64,000 nucleotides of DNA from Pontibacter sp. HSC-36F09. Lineage in GTDB: Bacteria > Bacteroidota > Bacteroidia > Cytophagales > Hymenobacteraceae. The DNA lies in NCBI RefSeq assembly GCF_024171605.1, contig NZ_JALKAA010000003.1, forward strand, positions 496,001 through 560,000. Direction: 5' to 3'. The notes under the pieces are model-generated. The model did no database searches, had not been told where the DNA came from, and saw only the letters and a list, made by a program, of their open reading frames with translations. The translations under genes and the position numbers were made by a program. This document shows positions 18,133 through 26,215 of the stretch, piece after piece. Position 1 is the first letter of the stretch, and each line of letters begins with the position of its first letter.

Positions 18133-19895
18133 CAACAGAACAAGCCATGGAGACGGTGCTAAAACACTGGAAGGATAGCTGGCAACAGGCCAAACAAGTC
18201 TGGAGTCCTTTTGTGAAATTGCGTGAGCCAGTCTGGTGTGCTGCTTCAGGGCAAGCCAAAAATGAAGGGCTAACCGGAAGCTTTGCTATGATCAGGCTGA
18301 ACGACCACCGCATTGTGATCGATCTGGAGAAAGTGCTGCAGGAAGGCGTGTCCGATTACCCTGTCGAGATTCTGGCACATGAGATCGGTCATCACATTTA
18401 TACCCCGGCTAATCTGCACGAAAATGCCGTGTTACTTTCCCGGATCAGGTGGTGCCTGGCAGATATTGAAGACCGGGCTCCCTTCGTGGCCAACCTGTAT
18501 GCGGACCTGCTGATCAATGACACCCTGCAGCGCAAAAAGAATTTGCAGATGGCAGCGGTTTATCAGAAGATCAACCAGCAAGGTACTTCTACCTCTAAGG
18601 TATGGCATTTTTACATGCGTACATTTGAGTACCTCTGGAAGCTGGATCGGGGCGCATTGGGTGCAAAGCCAAAGAAACAGGATCCTATGATCGATGCAGA
18701 CGCCTCGCTGGCTGCTTCTTTGATCAGAAGTTACGCTAAAAACTGGCTGGAAGGTGCCGGCAGGTTTGCCGCCCTGCTCTATCCCTACCTAATTAAAGAC
18801 AAGGAATATGAGAAAGCCAGGAAGATCTTCACTATCTACCTGGACGCTGAATACGCCGGAGAGGGTGGTGGGATGATCGCTGGTCTGGTGGAGATTGATG
18901 AAGAAGGATTGGCTGGTATCATTGATCCACGCGTGGAAGCAGCCAATCGTGCGGGGAACAAGGATGCGGGCGGCGATGCTTTTGGAAAGGTAGAAGCAGG
19001 AGGGGAAGGACCGCGGCAGCGCTACCTGAATCCCGGCCGCTACATCGACCTCTTCAAGCAGATCAACCCCAAAGCAGATGAACAGGAGTTGCTCAATAAC
19101 TATTACCGGGAAATCGCCTTGCCGCACCTGGTGTCTTTTCCTTTGGAGGCCGCAAACCCTGTGTCTCTCAGTTTGCCTGAAGGCACCGAAAGCTGGGACA
19201 TCAGTGATCCGATGGATGAGATTGACTGGATCGAAACGGCTGTTGGTTCGCCTGAGATATTCCCGGGATATAACACTGTGAAGAGAATTTACGGGTCTGA
19301 CATTGACGATGCGGAAACCAAAAAGCCGTTGGACGTTTACATCGGCATTGATTGTTCCGGTTCGATGGGAAATCCACGGCAACGTTTTTCATGGCCCGTT
19401 CTGGCGGCTACTGTCATTGGTTTGTCCGCTCTTAGGGCCGGGGCGAAAGTAATGGGCTGCCTGTCCGGAGAACCGGGCAGTTTCATGGAAACAGACGGCT
19501 TCCGAACTTCTGATGTCGAAGTGCTAACGGTGCTGACCTCCTACCTGGGTACAGGTTATGCCTATGGCGTGCCCCGCCTCGAAACACCCTTTGGCAAGCC
19601 GGCAAAAGATAAGTCGCATGTGGTGATCGTGACGGATGACGACATTTTCCGGATGCTGGGGGCTGTTAATGAAACCACTAACATCAGCAATTGGGTGACT
19701 ATGGAAAAGGCGCTCGTTCATGCCGGTGGTGTCGGTACGCTGGTGCTGCATTCTCAGCCAAATTGGCATCGGGAAGAAGTGCTGCGCCTGAAGAAGATGG
19801 GCTGGCACGTCTATTATGTGACCAATGAGCAGCAACTGCTTGAGTTCGCGGCTGAATTTTCTCAGAACCATTACAGTGTGAGAACGGATGATTGA
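18120..19895 (+). CDS. HExxH metallopeptidase fused to VWA domain (gene 3 of cassette)
   Basis: A soluble 591-residue protein with two recognisable parts. Near the N-terminus is a zincin motif AHEIGHH (His87-Glu88-x-x-His91), followed about 30 residues later by YADLLIND, which could supply a third ligand. Near the C-terminus is a VWA domain with an intact MIDAS, GIDCSGSMG (Asp411, Ser413, Ser415), and later VIVTDDDIF. The layout resembles the DUF2201-type metallopeptidase plus VWA-like proteins that accompany MoxR ATPases. The preceding MoxR ATPase is therefore its likely remodelling partner. It starts 13 bp inside gene 2 and ends 8 bp inside gene 4. It may cleave or unfold a target under ATPase control; the target is unknown. 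Confidence 0.88.
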   Translation: MDAIATEQAMETVLKHWKDSWQQAKQVWSPFVKLREPVWCAASGQAKNEGLTGSFAMIRLNDHRIVIDLEKVLQEGVSDYPVEILAHEIGHHIYTPANLHENAVLLSRIRWCLADIEDRAPFVANLYADLLINDTLQRKKNLQMAAVYQKINQQGTSTSKVWHFYMRTFEYLWKLDRGALGAKPKKQDPMIDADASLAASLIRSYAKNWLEGAGRFAALLYPYLIKDKEYEKARKIFTIYLDAEYAGEGGGMIAGLVEIDEEGLAGIIDPRVEAANRAGNKDAGGDAFGKVEAGGEGPRQRYLNPGRYIDLFKQINPKADEQELLNNYYREIALPHLVSFPLEAANPVSLSLPEGTESWDISDPMDEIDWIETAVGSPEIFPGYNTVKRIYGSDIDDAETKKPLDVYIGIDCSGSMGNPRQRFSWPVLAATVIGLSALRAGAKVMGCLSGEPGSFMETDGFRTSDVEVLTVLTSYLGTGYAYGVPRLETPFGKPAKDKSHVVIVTDDDIFRMLGAVNETTNISNWVTMEKALVHAGGVGTLVLHSQPNWHREEVLRLKKMGWHVYYVTNEQQLLEFAAEFSQNHYSVRTDD

Positions 19896-20463
19896 CATCT
19901 ATACCTTGTTTTACCACCTGAAGAGCTGTCCGGAATACTTTTTTCATTGTCCGCCGCTCAACCGGGGTGTTGTACCGCATACCGAAGTATTGCTCAAGGA
20001 CATGTACCGAAAAGTGCATGGCGACTTCAGCGTGCAGGATGCAGCGCTTCCTACGCTTGTCAACCTCTGGCAGTACGATGAAAATCAACTCATCTCCATG
20101 CAGGTGGGGTGCTGGCTTTTTCACCATCCTTTCTTTGCTGGCAAGCCATCATGGGTCACAGGTATAGACTTTTTTCTGAATGATGATCTGCAGGCATTGA
20201 GCCCTTTTGTGCAGGCACGGGAGTGGGTAGAGGACGAGGACCGGGCCGAAGAATTTATCCGACTGGCTCTGAGAAAGTGCGGGGTTATACCTGCGGGTGA
20301 GACCGCGCTGGAGGCGGCCGACAGGCTGGAGGCATTGGATACCTTGAAGCGTCAGGCGGTGCTGCGCGGCTCACAGGCCTCGTACGACAGAATACGGGAG
20401 ATCAGGCGCAAAATGGCAGAACAAAAAGCCCGGGAGGCATCAAATGTGTATGGCAGAGAATAA
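19888..20463 (+). CDS. Unrecognised small protein of the cassette (gene 4)
   Basis: A 191-residue soluble protein of no family that I know. The N-terminal half is aromatic- and Cys/His-containing (FYHLKSCPEYFFHCPPL), the middle is acidic (WVEDEDRAEEFIRLAL) and the C-terminus is a charged helix rich in Arg/Lys/Glu (EIRRKMAEQKARE), possibly a coiled coil. There is no signal peptide. Its start overlaps gene 3 by 8 bp, and its last 20 bp overlap the start of the adenylating enzyme, so its synthesis is coupled to both. It may be an adaptor, a substrate or a carrier for the enzyme that follows; none of these can be shown from sequence. Confidence 0.8.
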   Translation: MIDIYTLFYHLKSCPEYFFHCPPLNRGVVPHTEVLLKDMYRKVHGDFSVQDAALPTLVNLWQYDENQLISMQVGCWLFHHPFFAGKPSWVTGIDFFLNDDLQALSPFVQAREWVEDEDRAEEFIRLALRKCGVIPAGETALEAADRLEALDTLKRQAVLRGSQASYDRIREIRRKMAEQKAREASNVYGRE

Positions 20464-21802
20464 GAAACCAGCTATCGGGTTGAATGACGCAGAGCGCTTC
20501 CCGCTGTTGTCAGATCTGTCGTTTCTACAGCAACTGCGGCAGGATGAATTCGCGCCCCGGTATAATTTCCAGAGTGGCGATAGGCTGGAAGCGACCCACC
20601 TGGAAAAGGTAAAAGCCTATGCCCATATCATCACCAATGCCAGCACTTTCTGGCAGGCAGGCGGAACACCAGACTGGTTGGAGCAATACCTGAGCTGGTG
20701 CCGAAACACCATTCCCTTTTATGAAGCAAGGCCTGACTCCTTTGCAGCGCAACCCACCATCGGCAGGAAAGATCTACTAGCCGCGCCCTGGGAGTTTGTC
20801 TCTCGGGAAGCGCCGCTGGAAGAGTTGCTCGTGTACCAGACCTCCGGCACCACGGGTCCTGCCATGGACGTGCTATTTGACCCGGTGTCGCAGGCCTGCT
20901 GGATTCCGCAACTGCAGTCCATTTTGCAGCAGCACGGCATCCTCCTCGACGCGGCGCCAGACAAGGTGGCCATCGCCCTGATCTGCTCCCAACAGGAAAC
21001 ACTCACTTACGCTTCCCTCTCGACTTACCTGAACGGGGCCGGTGTGCTGAAGCTCAACCTGAACCCGGCTGGCTGGAAAGATCCGAACGATCGGTTGCTA
21101 TACCTTGAAAAGTACGATCCGCAAGTACTCACCGGCGATCCTTTTGCTTTTCTGGACCTGATGAAGTTGGAGCCCGCTCTCCGTCCAAAAGTGCTGGTTT
21201 CTTCTGCCATGAAACTGACTGCTGGCGTGAGAGAAAAGCTCGAAGATTACTTCCGATGCCCTGTACTGGATATTTACTCGATGACCGAATGCCGGATGGT
21301 GGCCTGCGCCGAAGGTGACAGGTATAGAGCAATAAGGCCGGAGCTATACCTGGAGGTGTTTGACAAAGACAAAGATGTGGCGCTGCCTTACGGCGAAAGA
21401 GGTGAATTGGTCATCACAGGTGGCAACAACCCTTTTCTGCCATTGATCAGGTATAGGACAGGCGACTTTTGCAGCATCGAAATGGAGCAGGGTATACCTT
21501 ACCTGGTCGGTCTGGAGGCCAGGCTGCCTGTTCCTTTCTATACCCTTGGCGGAGAGTTGGTCAATAACATTGAGATCTCACGGGCGATGATGGAGCTACC
21601 GCTTGCTGGTTTCACCCTCCATCAGGACAAAAACTTCCGACTCACCTTTACCGGTTGGAGCGACGAAGCGATAGCATTGGCAGTGCAAACTGCCTTACAG
21701 AAGGTATTTAAAACAGGTATAGCGGCAGATATTGCCATACACCCCGTAGCTGCCATGAAAGAAATGAAGGTCGTGAACTATACCAGCGCTTTTGAGCTGT
21801 AG
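20444..21802 (+). CDS. Phenylacetate-CoA-ligase-like adenylating enzyme (gene 5)
   Basis: A 452-residue member of the ANL adenylate-forming superfamily, closest in style to PaaK and LuxE. Seen are the phosphate-binding loop YQTSGTTGPAM (Thr133 to Gly138), SSAMKLT, IYSMTECRMV (the YGxTE-type motif) and RYRTGDF (Arg336 to Asp341). The usual GRxDD hinge is replaced by VGLEARLPVPF, so the C-terminal rotation or thioesterification step may differ. It should activate a carboxylate as the acyl-adenylate; the acceptor is unknown. A ligase as the last gene of a MoxR/metallopeptidase-VWA operon is unusual and suggests modification of a peptide, lipid or small molecule. Five octamer words lie in the frame, one encoding part of the RYRTGD motif. 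It overlaps the convergent NadR-like gene by 25 bp. Confidence 0.88.
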   Translation: MCMAENKKPAIGLNDAERFPLLSDLSFLQQLRQDEFAPRYNFQSGDRLEATHLEKVKAYAHIITNASTFWQAGGTPDWLEQYLSWCRNTIPFYEARPDSFAAQPTIGRKDLLAAPWEFVSREAPLEELLVYQTSGTTGPAMDVLFDPVSQACWIPQLQSILQQHGILLDAAPDKVAIALICSQQETLTYASLSTYLNGAGVLKLNLNPAGWKDPNDRLLYLEKYDPQVLTGDPFAFLDLMKLEPALRPKVLVSSAMKLTAGVREKLEDYFRCPVLDIYSMTECRMVACAEGDRYRAIRPELYLEVFDKDKDVALPYGERGELVITGGNNPFLPLIRYRTGDFCSIEMEQGIPYLVGLEARLPVPFYTLGGELVNNIEISRAMMELPLAGFTLHQDKNFRLTFTGWSDEAIALAVQTALQKVFKTGIAADIAIHPVAAMKEMKVVNYTSAFEL

Positions 21803-22797
21803 GTTATGGAAGGATAATTCGCGAAGAACTTTTGATCGATCAGGGCGATGGCTTGCGCCAGTCTTTGTTGCCAGTTGCCGCTGATTTCATGATAGGCAAT
21901 ACCGTAACGCTGCAAGGTAGCCCGGTGCGATGTATCCAGCAAATTGCGGTCGGCTTCGCTGAGCCTGGTGCCGTCCTGAACATGGGGCATGTCATTTTGC
22001 AGATATAGGTACAGCTGCCCCTGGTTGCAGGTATAGATGTCGGCAGGTAGGTCCAGTTGTTTGCCAAACATAAAGCTGGCGTAGGATTGGGTAATGTGCA
22101 CGTCGGTATCTATGAACAGTAGGGGTGAATCGGAGACATCGCAAGTGATAATGCGGTGGGCGTGTTCGTGCGCCACGGCGTAGAGGTCATCGAACGCAAA
22201 CTCGTTGGAGTCCTCGATCAGGTCACGGCCAGCCTCCAGCACAAAGGGAGCGCCATAATGTTCAGCTAAAAGTTGTGTGAGGGTAGTCTTGCCTGTCGAT
22301 TCTGTACCGAGTAAGATGATCTTTTGCTGAAAATACGGTTTAACTGCTTTCGGCAAATACTCCCAATTTGCCACCGGATTGTTTCGGATAGCTGAGGCGG
22401 AGATAGGTACCTGATGCCGCTCTTCATCAAAAGCGATGTGTTGGATGCCCATAAATTCAGCCACATAGTTGCCGTAAATCTCCGAGGTGATGACTAAAGA
22501 GCAGTCTGGCACAAGCTCACTGAACTTCCGGGACCAGATGGCAGAGATCGCTTTGGAAGACTCTGATGAATTTGGGTATTCACTTTCCAGGTAATTAAAT
22601 ACCCGGATTTCCAGTCGGCTCTCCCCTCGAAATGTATCCTCAAGCCAGCCCTGTCTCCGTTTCGCAGGTATAGCTTCCAGGTCACTGCAGCATACCAGCA
22701 CAGTGAGAACATCACACTGCGTTAAGGCGAACTTGATCATCGCCTGATGTCCTTTATGGAAGGGCAGGAACTTACCAAACACAAAAGCTTTTAACAT
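21778..22797 (-). CDS. nadR: NadR-like bifunctional NMN adenylyltransferase/ribosylnicotinamide kinase
   Basis: Cytoplasmic NAD salvage enzyme of 339 residues. The first half is a nucleotidyltransferase with GKFLPFHKGH near the start (the HxGH motif) and the ISASAIRNNP segment equivalent to ISSTxxR. The second half is a P-loop kinase, GTESTGKTTL near residue 170, with later TRLSEADRNLLD. There is no N-terminal HTH, so it is the enzymatic form rather than the enteric repressor form. The ATG at 22797 was chosen because MLKAFVFGKFLP matches the family start; an upstream ATG at 22821 adds eight residues. The gene is convergent with, and overlaps by 25 bp, the adenylating enzyme. Confidence 0.9.
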   Translation of the reverse strand: MLKAFVFGKFLPFHKGHQAMIKFALTQCDVLTVLVCCSDLEAIPAKRRQGWLEDTFRGESRLEIRVFNYLESEYPNSSESSKAISAIWSRKFSELVPDCSLVITSEIYGNYVAEFMGIQHIAFDEERHQVPISASAIRNNPVANWEYLPKAVKPYFQQKIILLGTESTGKTTLTQLLAEHYGAPFVLEAGRDLIEDSNEFAFDDLYAVAHEHAHRIITCDVSDSPLLFIDTDVHITQSYASFMFGKQLDLPADIYTCNQGQLYLYLQNDMPHVQDGTRLSEADRNLLDTSHRATLQRYGIAYHEISGNWQQRLAQAIALIDQKFFANYPSITYSSKALV

Positions 22798-22884
22798 GGG
22801 AATGCTGACTAAAGTATGCAATATACAAAAGCAGCGGAAGACATGGCATGGTAGGCTTAAGTTGAGTGGCCAGGTTAAAACGTT

Positions 22885-22922
22885 ACGAAAAAAAATAGCC
22901 CTTCCGGAGGGGAAGGGCTATT
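22885..22922 (-). terminator. Terminator of the sulfate assimilation operon
   Basis: AATAGCCCTTCC at 22894-22905 pairs exactly with GGAAGGGCTATT at 22911-22922 around a 5-nt loop. On the minus strand a T-run follows directly. It lies downstream of cysN. Confidence 0.88.
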
Positions 22923-22995
22923 AAATATCTACTCAAGTTGGGAAACTATTTAGTGCATGGGGAACAGATAATAGATGCCATCCTCACCCGCAACA

Positions 22996-24243
22996 TTACC
23001 TGATCAACCCAACTCCAACCGTCGAATTAGTCTGCTCGTCGATAAGGATGAAGGAACCATTGGCTCTGTTATCTGCGAAGGCATCATAGAAAAACTCCTT
23101 CGCCGTCTTCAACTGCACGTCGGCAATTTCGTTCAGCTTCAGCTCGCTGACTTGTGTATTGTTGTCCAGCGTCACCACATCTATCAGGTTGGAAAGCGTG
23201 CTCACCTTCGCCTTGGCTACGTTTACCCCATGCTGCAACAGGTACGTACTCCCGGCCCGGAGCGGCTTTTTATCCATCCAGCAGATGGTGGCCTCCAGCT
23301 GTCGGCTTTGCCTCGGCAACTGGCTTAGAGGCACGATCATGTCGCCCCGGCTTATGTCTACGTCGTCCTGCAACAGTACACTGACAGACTCTTTGGCTTG
23401 CGCCGCTTCAATTTCACGACCAAATTTTTCAATGCGGGCGATGGTGGTTTCCTGTCCGCTTGGCAGCACGACTACCCGCTCGCCTTTGCGCAGCAGCCCA
23501 CTGGCTACCTTACCCGCATAGGCTCTGTAGTCATGAAACTCCTCAGACTTAGGTCGCACCACATACTGTACAGGGAAACGGCTTGGCTCCTCTGACAGGT
23601 GCTGCTCCAAAGGTATAGCCTCCAGCAGACTTAGCAGTGGCGCCTCCTGGTACCAGGGCATGAGCTCTGACTGACGCACCAGGTTTTCGCCGTACAGCGA
23701 TGACACAGGTATAAAGCTGATTTCCTGTCCCGGGAAGCGCACTTTTTCAGCAAAGGCCATGAAAGCGGCCTTTGTTTCCTCGAAACTTTTTTGGTCGTAG
23801 TCCACCAGGTCCATCTTGTTCACGCACACTACCACATTCGGTATGCGCAGCAGGCAGGAGATGTAAAAGTGTCGGAACGTTTGCTCCACCACCCCGTTGC
23901 GGGCATCCACCAGAATCATGGAAACATTGGCATTGGAAGCGCCCGTCACCATGTTGCGGGTATACTCAAAGTGCCCCGGTGTGTCGGCGATGATGAACTT
24001 TCGCATTGGGGTGGAGAAGTAGATGTGCGCCACATCGATCGTGATGCCCTGCTCGCGCTCCGCGATCAGGCCGTCGGTGAGGAGCGACAGGTCTATATAG
24101 TCGAGGCCTTTCTTTTTGCTGCTCGCCATAATGGCTTCCAGCTTGTCGGTGGTGATCGAATTGGTTTCGAACAGGAGCCGACCGATCAGGGTGCTTTTCC
24201 CATCGTCCACACTTCCTGCGGTTGCTATTTTTAGAACGTCCAT
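22996..24243 (-). CDS. cysN: Sulfate adenylyltransferase subunit 1 (GTPase)
   Basis: The regulatory GTPase subunit of ATP sulfurylase, which drives formation of adenylylsulfate (APS) from sulfate and ATP with CysD. It is 415 residues long with EF-Tu-like GTPase motifs: ATAGSVDDGKST (G1), DTPGH (G3) and NKMDL (G4), followed by beta-barrel domains. There is no C-terminal APS kinase (CysC) domain. The stop of cysD lies 4 bp upstream of its start, and the operon order is DUF2061, cysH, cysD, cysN. A strong terminator follows. Confidence 0.96.
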   Translation of the reverse strand: MDVLKIATAGSVDDGKSTLIGRLLFETNSITTDKLEAIMASSKKKGLDYIDLSLLTDGLIAEREQGITIDVAHIYFSTPMRKFIIADTPGHFEYTRNMVTGASNANVSMILVDARNGVVEQTFRHFYISCLLRIPNVVVCVNKMDLVDYDQKSFEETKAAFMAFAEKVRFPGQEISFIPVSSLYGENLVRQSELMPWYQEAPLLSLLEAIPLEQHLSEEPSRFPVQYVVRPKSEEFHDYRAYAGKVASGLLRKGERVVVLPSGQETTIARIEKFGREIEAAQAKESVSVLLQDDVDISRGDMIVPLSQLPRQSRQLEATICWMDKKPLRAGSTYLLQHGVNVAKAKVSTLSNLIDVVTLDNNTQVSELKLNEIADVQLKTAKEFFYDAFADNRANGSFILIDEQTNSTVGVGLIR

Positions 24244-24246
24244 ACC

Positions 24247-25152
24247 TTAAAAATATCCTGCTTGCTTTCTTTTTTCCATGGCTGCTTCGGAGCGCTTATC
24301 GTCTATGCGGGCACCTCTTTCTGATACCGTGGCACTCAGTATTTCTGCAATGATGTCTTCGATCGCAACAGCCGTTGACTCAACGGCAGCCGTACAGGTC
24401 ATATCGCCCACGGTTCGGAAGCGGACCATGCGGGTGCTCACCGGCTCGTCATCCGAAACTAGCATAAAGTTAGAGTAGGGGAGAATCTGACCGTCGCGCT
24501 CAAAAGTCTCGCGCTCGTGCGAGTAGTAAATGCTAGGTATAGCCAGCTGTTCTTCTCTGATGTAATTCCACACATCCAGTTCGGTCCAGTTGCTGATCGG
24601 GAAGACGCGTACATTCTCGCCCATACTGATTCTGCCGTTCAGCATATCGAAGAGCTCCGGTCGCTGCTTCTTGGCGTCCCACTGTCCAAAGTCGTTTCTG
24701 ACGGAGAAGATGCGCTCTTTGGCGCGGGCTTTTTCTTCGTCGCGGCGGGCGCCCCCAATACAGGCGTCAAAGCCGAACTCCTCGATGGCATCCAGCAACG
24801 TGACGGTTTGCAGCACGTTGCGGCTGGCATATTTTCCGGTCTCTTCCACCACCTTCTGCTGGTCGATGCTGTCCTGTACATAGCGCACGATCAGCTCCAG
24901 GCCGAGTTCTTCTACCAGTTCATCCCGGAAGCGAATGGTCTCTTCGAAATTGTGCCCCGTGTCAACGTGCAGCAGGGGAAAGGGAATTCTGGCAGGATAG
25001 AAGGCCTTTTGTGCCAGCCTTACCAGTGTGATGGAGTCTTTTCCGCCGGAGAACAGAAGGACCGGTTTCTCAAACTGCGCGGCCACCTCCCGCAGAATGT
25101 AAATGGCCTCGTCTTCCAGTTCTCTGGGGAATGCCGTGTTGTGAGTAGCCAT
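24247..25152 (-). CDS. cysD: Sulfate adenylyltransferase subunit 2
   Basis: The catalytic subunit of ATP sulfurylase, 301 residues, from the PP-loop nucleotidyltransferase family. LLFSGGKDSITL (the SGGKDS P-loop) lies near residue 32, LLHVDTGHNF follows, and GGARRDEEKARAKER is the family signature. The ATG at 25152 gives MATHNTAFPREL; an upstream extension would run back into cysH and has no family character. It starts 1 bp after the cysH stop. It acts with CysN to make APS. Confidence 0.96.
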   Translation of the reverse strand: MATHNTAFPRELEDEAIYILREVAAQFEKPVLLFSGGKDSITLVRLAQKAFYPARIPFPLLHVDTGHNFEETIRFRDELVEELGLELIVRYVQDSIDQQKVVEETGKYASRNVLQTVTLLDAIEEFGFDACIGGARRDEEKARAKERIFSVRNDFGQWDAKKQRPELFDMLNGRISMGENVRVFPISNWTELDVWNYIREEQLAIPSIYYSHERETFERDGQILPYSNFMLVSDDEPVSTRMVRFRTVGDMTCTAAVESTAVAIEDIIAEILSATVSERGARIDDKRSEAAMEKRKQAGYF

Positions 25153-25153
25153 A

Positions 25154-25876
25154 TTAATTTTTTTGGTTGAAATAATTTGCATGAAGTCCGCACTCTTTCT
25201 GGGTTTGTTCCCACCACCACCTGCCGGCCCGTGGTTCTTCGCCCGGCTGGATGGCCCGTGTGCAGGGGGCACAGCCGATGCTGATGAATCCCTGGTTGTG
25301 CAGCTTATTGTAAGGAACATCGTGCTCCTGCAGGTAGGCGATCATCTCGTCGTAAGACCAGTTAATGATCGGATTGAATTTGATGACCTGGAAAGCCTCG
25401 TCCCATTCCAGCAGGTTGAAGCTGCTACGGTTTGCACTTTGGCCGGAACGCAGCCCGGTCACCCAGACAGCCACTCCTTGCAGCGCTCTCGTTAGTGGAA
25501 GTACCTTGCGGACATGGCAGCAGGCCTTCCGGCTTTCAACGGAGTCGTAAAAACCGTTGATGCCATCGCGGCTGATGTACGCTTCTACATCGCTGGCCTG
25601 CGGAAAGAAGGGCTCTATTTTGCTGTTATATTTTTGCTCCGTTTCGCTCCAGAGGGTGTAGGTTTCCTGAAACAGCCGTCCGGTGTCGAGCGAGAAGATC
25701 CGGATCGGAAGCTTGTTGAAAAAGATGGCATGTGTAATGACCTGGTCTTCCTGGCCCAGCGCTGTCGAGAAAGCGATGCTACCGGGGAAACGGCTTGCCA
25801 TTCGGGCAAGCGCTTCGGAGAGCGGCAAGTCCGCCAACTCCTCAAGCAGGGACGGAATCTGATCTTTCAAGTTCAT
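25154..25876 (-). CDS. cysH: Adenylylsulfate (APS) reductase, [4Fe-4S] type
   Basis: Reduces APS to sulfite with thioredoxin as electron donor. It is 240 residues long. The PP-loop-derived region has IAFSTALGQEDQ, and two cysteine pairs, RKACCHVRK and GCAPCTRA, are the ligands of the [4Fe-4S] cluster found in plant-type and bacterial APS reductases. Together with a CysN lacking APS kinase, this argues for direct APS use rather than PAPS. EECGLH/ECGLH near the C-terminus carries the catalytic cysteine. The ATG at 25876 lies 35 bp inside the DUF2061 gene, so the two are translationally coupled. Confidence 0.94.
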   Translation of the reverse strand: MNLKDQIPSLLEELADLPLSEALARMASRFPGSIAFSTALGQEDQVITHAIFFNKLPIRIFSLDTGRLFQETYTLWSETEQKYNSKIEPFFPQASDVEAYISRDGINGFYDSVESRKACCHVRKVLPLTRALQGVAVWVTGLRSGQSANRSSFNLLEWDEAFQVIKFNPIINWSYDEMIAYLQEHDVPYNKLHNQGFISIGCAPCTRAIQPGEEPRAGRWWWEQTQKECGLHANYFNQKN

Positions 25877-26132
25877 GGGCGTGGTTTTTTGCGGTGAATC
25901 TTTCCCAGATTCGTTCGTGCACGTAGTAGAGCAGGATTTTGCTGAAGACCTCAATCGAACCGATCGAAAAAGCCATTTTCAGCTCGCCGGTGATGAAGTA
26001 AGAGATAACAATGGTGTCCAGGGTTCCCAGGATGCGCCAGGAGAATGCCTTGGCGACGCTCTTGAATTTGCTGTCCTTCTTAGGACCTTGCTTCCTGTTA
26101 AAAGCTTTTCGAAGATATTGGTCTAATAGCAT
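25842..26132 (-). CDS. DUF2061 membrane protein of the cys operon
   Basis: A 96-residue protein with two predicted hydrophobic segments (near TLDTIVISYFITGEL and AFSIGSIEVFSKILLYYVHE). KAFSWRILGTLDT is the family signature. DUF2061 proteins are often encoded with sulfate assimilation genes in Bacteroidota; a transport or accessory role is assumed but not proven. It is the first gene of the operon, overlaps the cysH start by 35 bp, and lies 33 bp from an inverted repeat that is the likely control site. Confidence 0.85.
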   Translation of the reverse strand: MLLDQYLRKAFNRKQGPKKDSKFKSVAKAFSWRILGTLDTIVISYFITGELKMAFSIGSIEVFSKILLYYVHERIWERFTAKNHAHELERSDSVPA

Positions 26133-26164
26133 AGCGCTGCTTTGAGCACTAAAACTACATAAAA

Positions 26165-26181
26165 CCTACAAACTAAGTAGG
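26165..26181. promoter_or_regulatory. Candidate operator of the cys operon
   Basis: CCTAC (26165-26169) and GTAGG (26177-26181) form an inverted repeat around 7 bp. On the minus strand a near-consensus -7 box TTAGTTTG lies within it, so a bound repressor would block transcription of the cys operon. The flanking Rrf2 gene, 35 bp away, is the obvious candidate regulator. Confidence 0.45.
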
Positions 26182-26215
26182 GTATGCGATTAAAAAAAAC
26201 TAAAATTATCTATGC

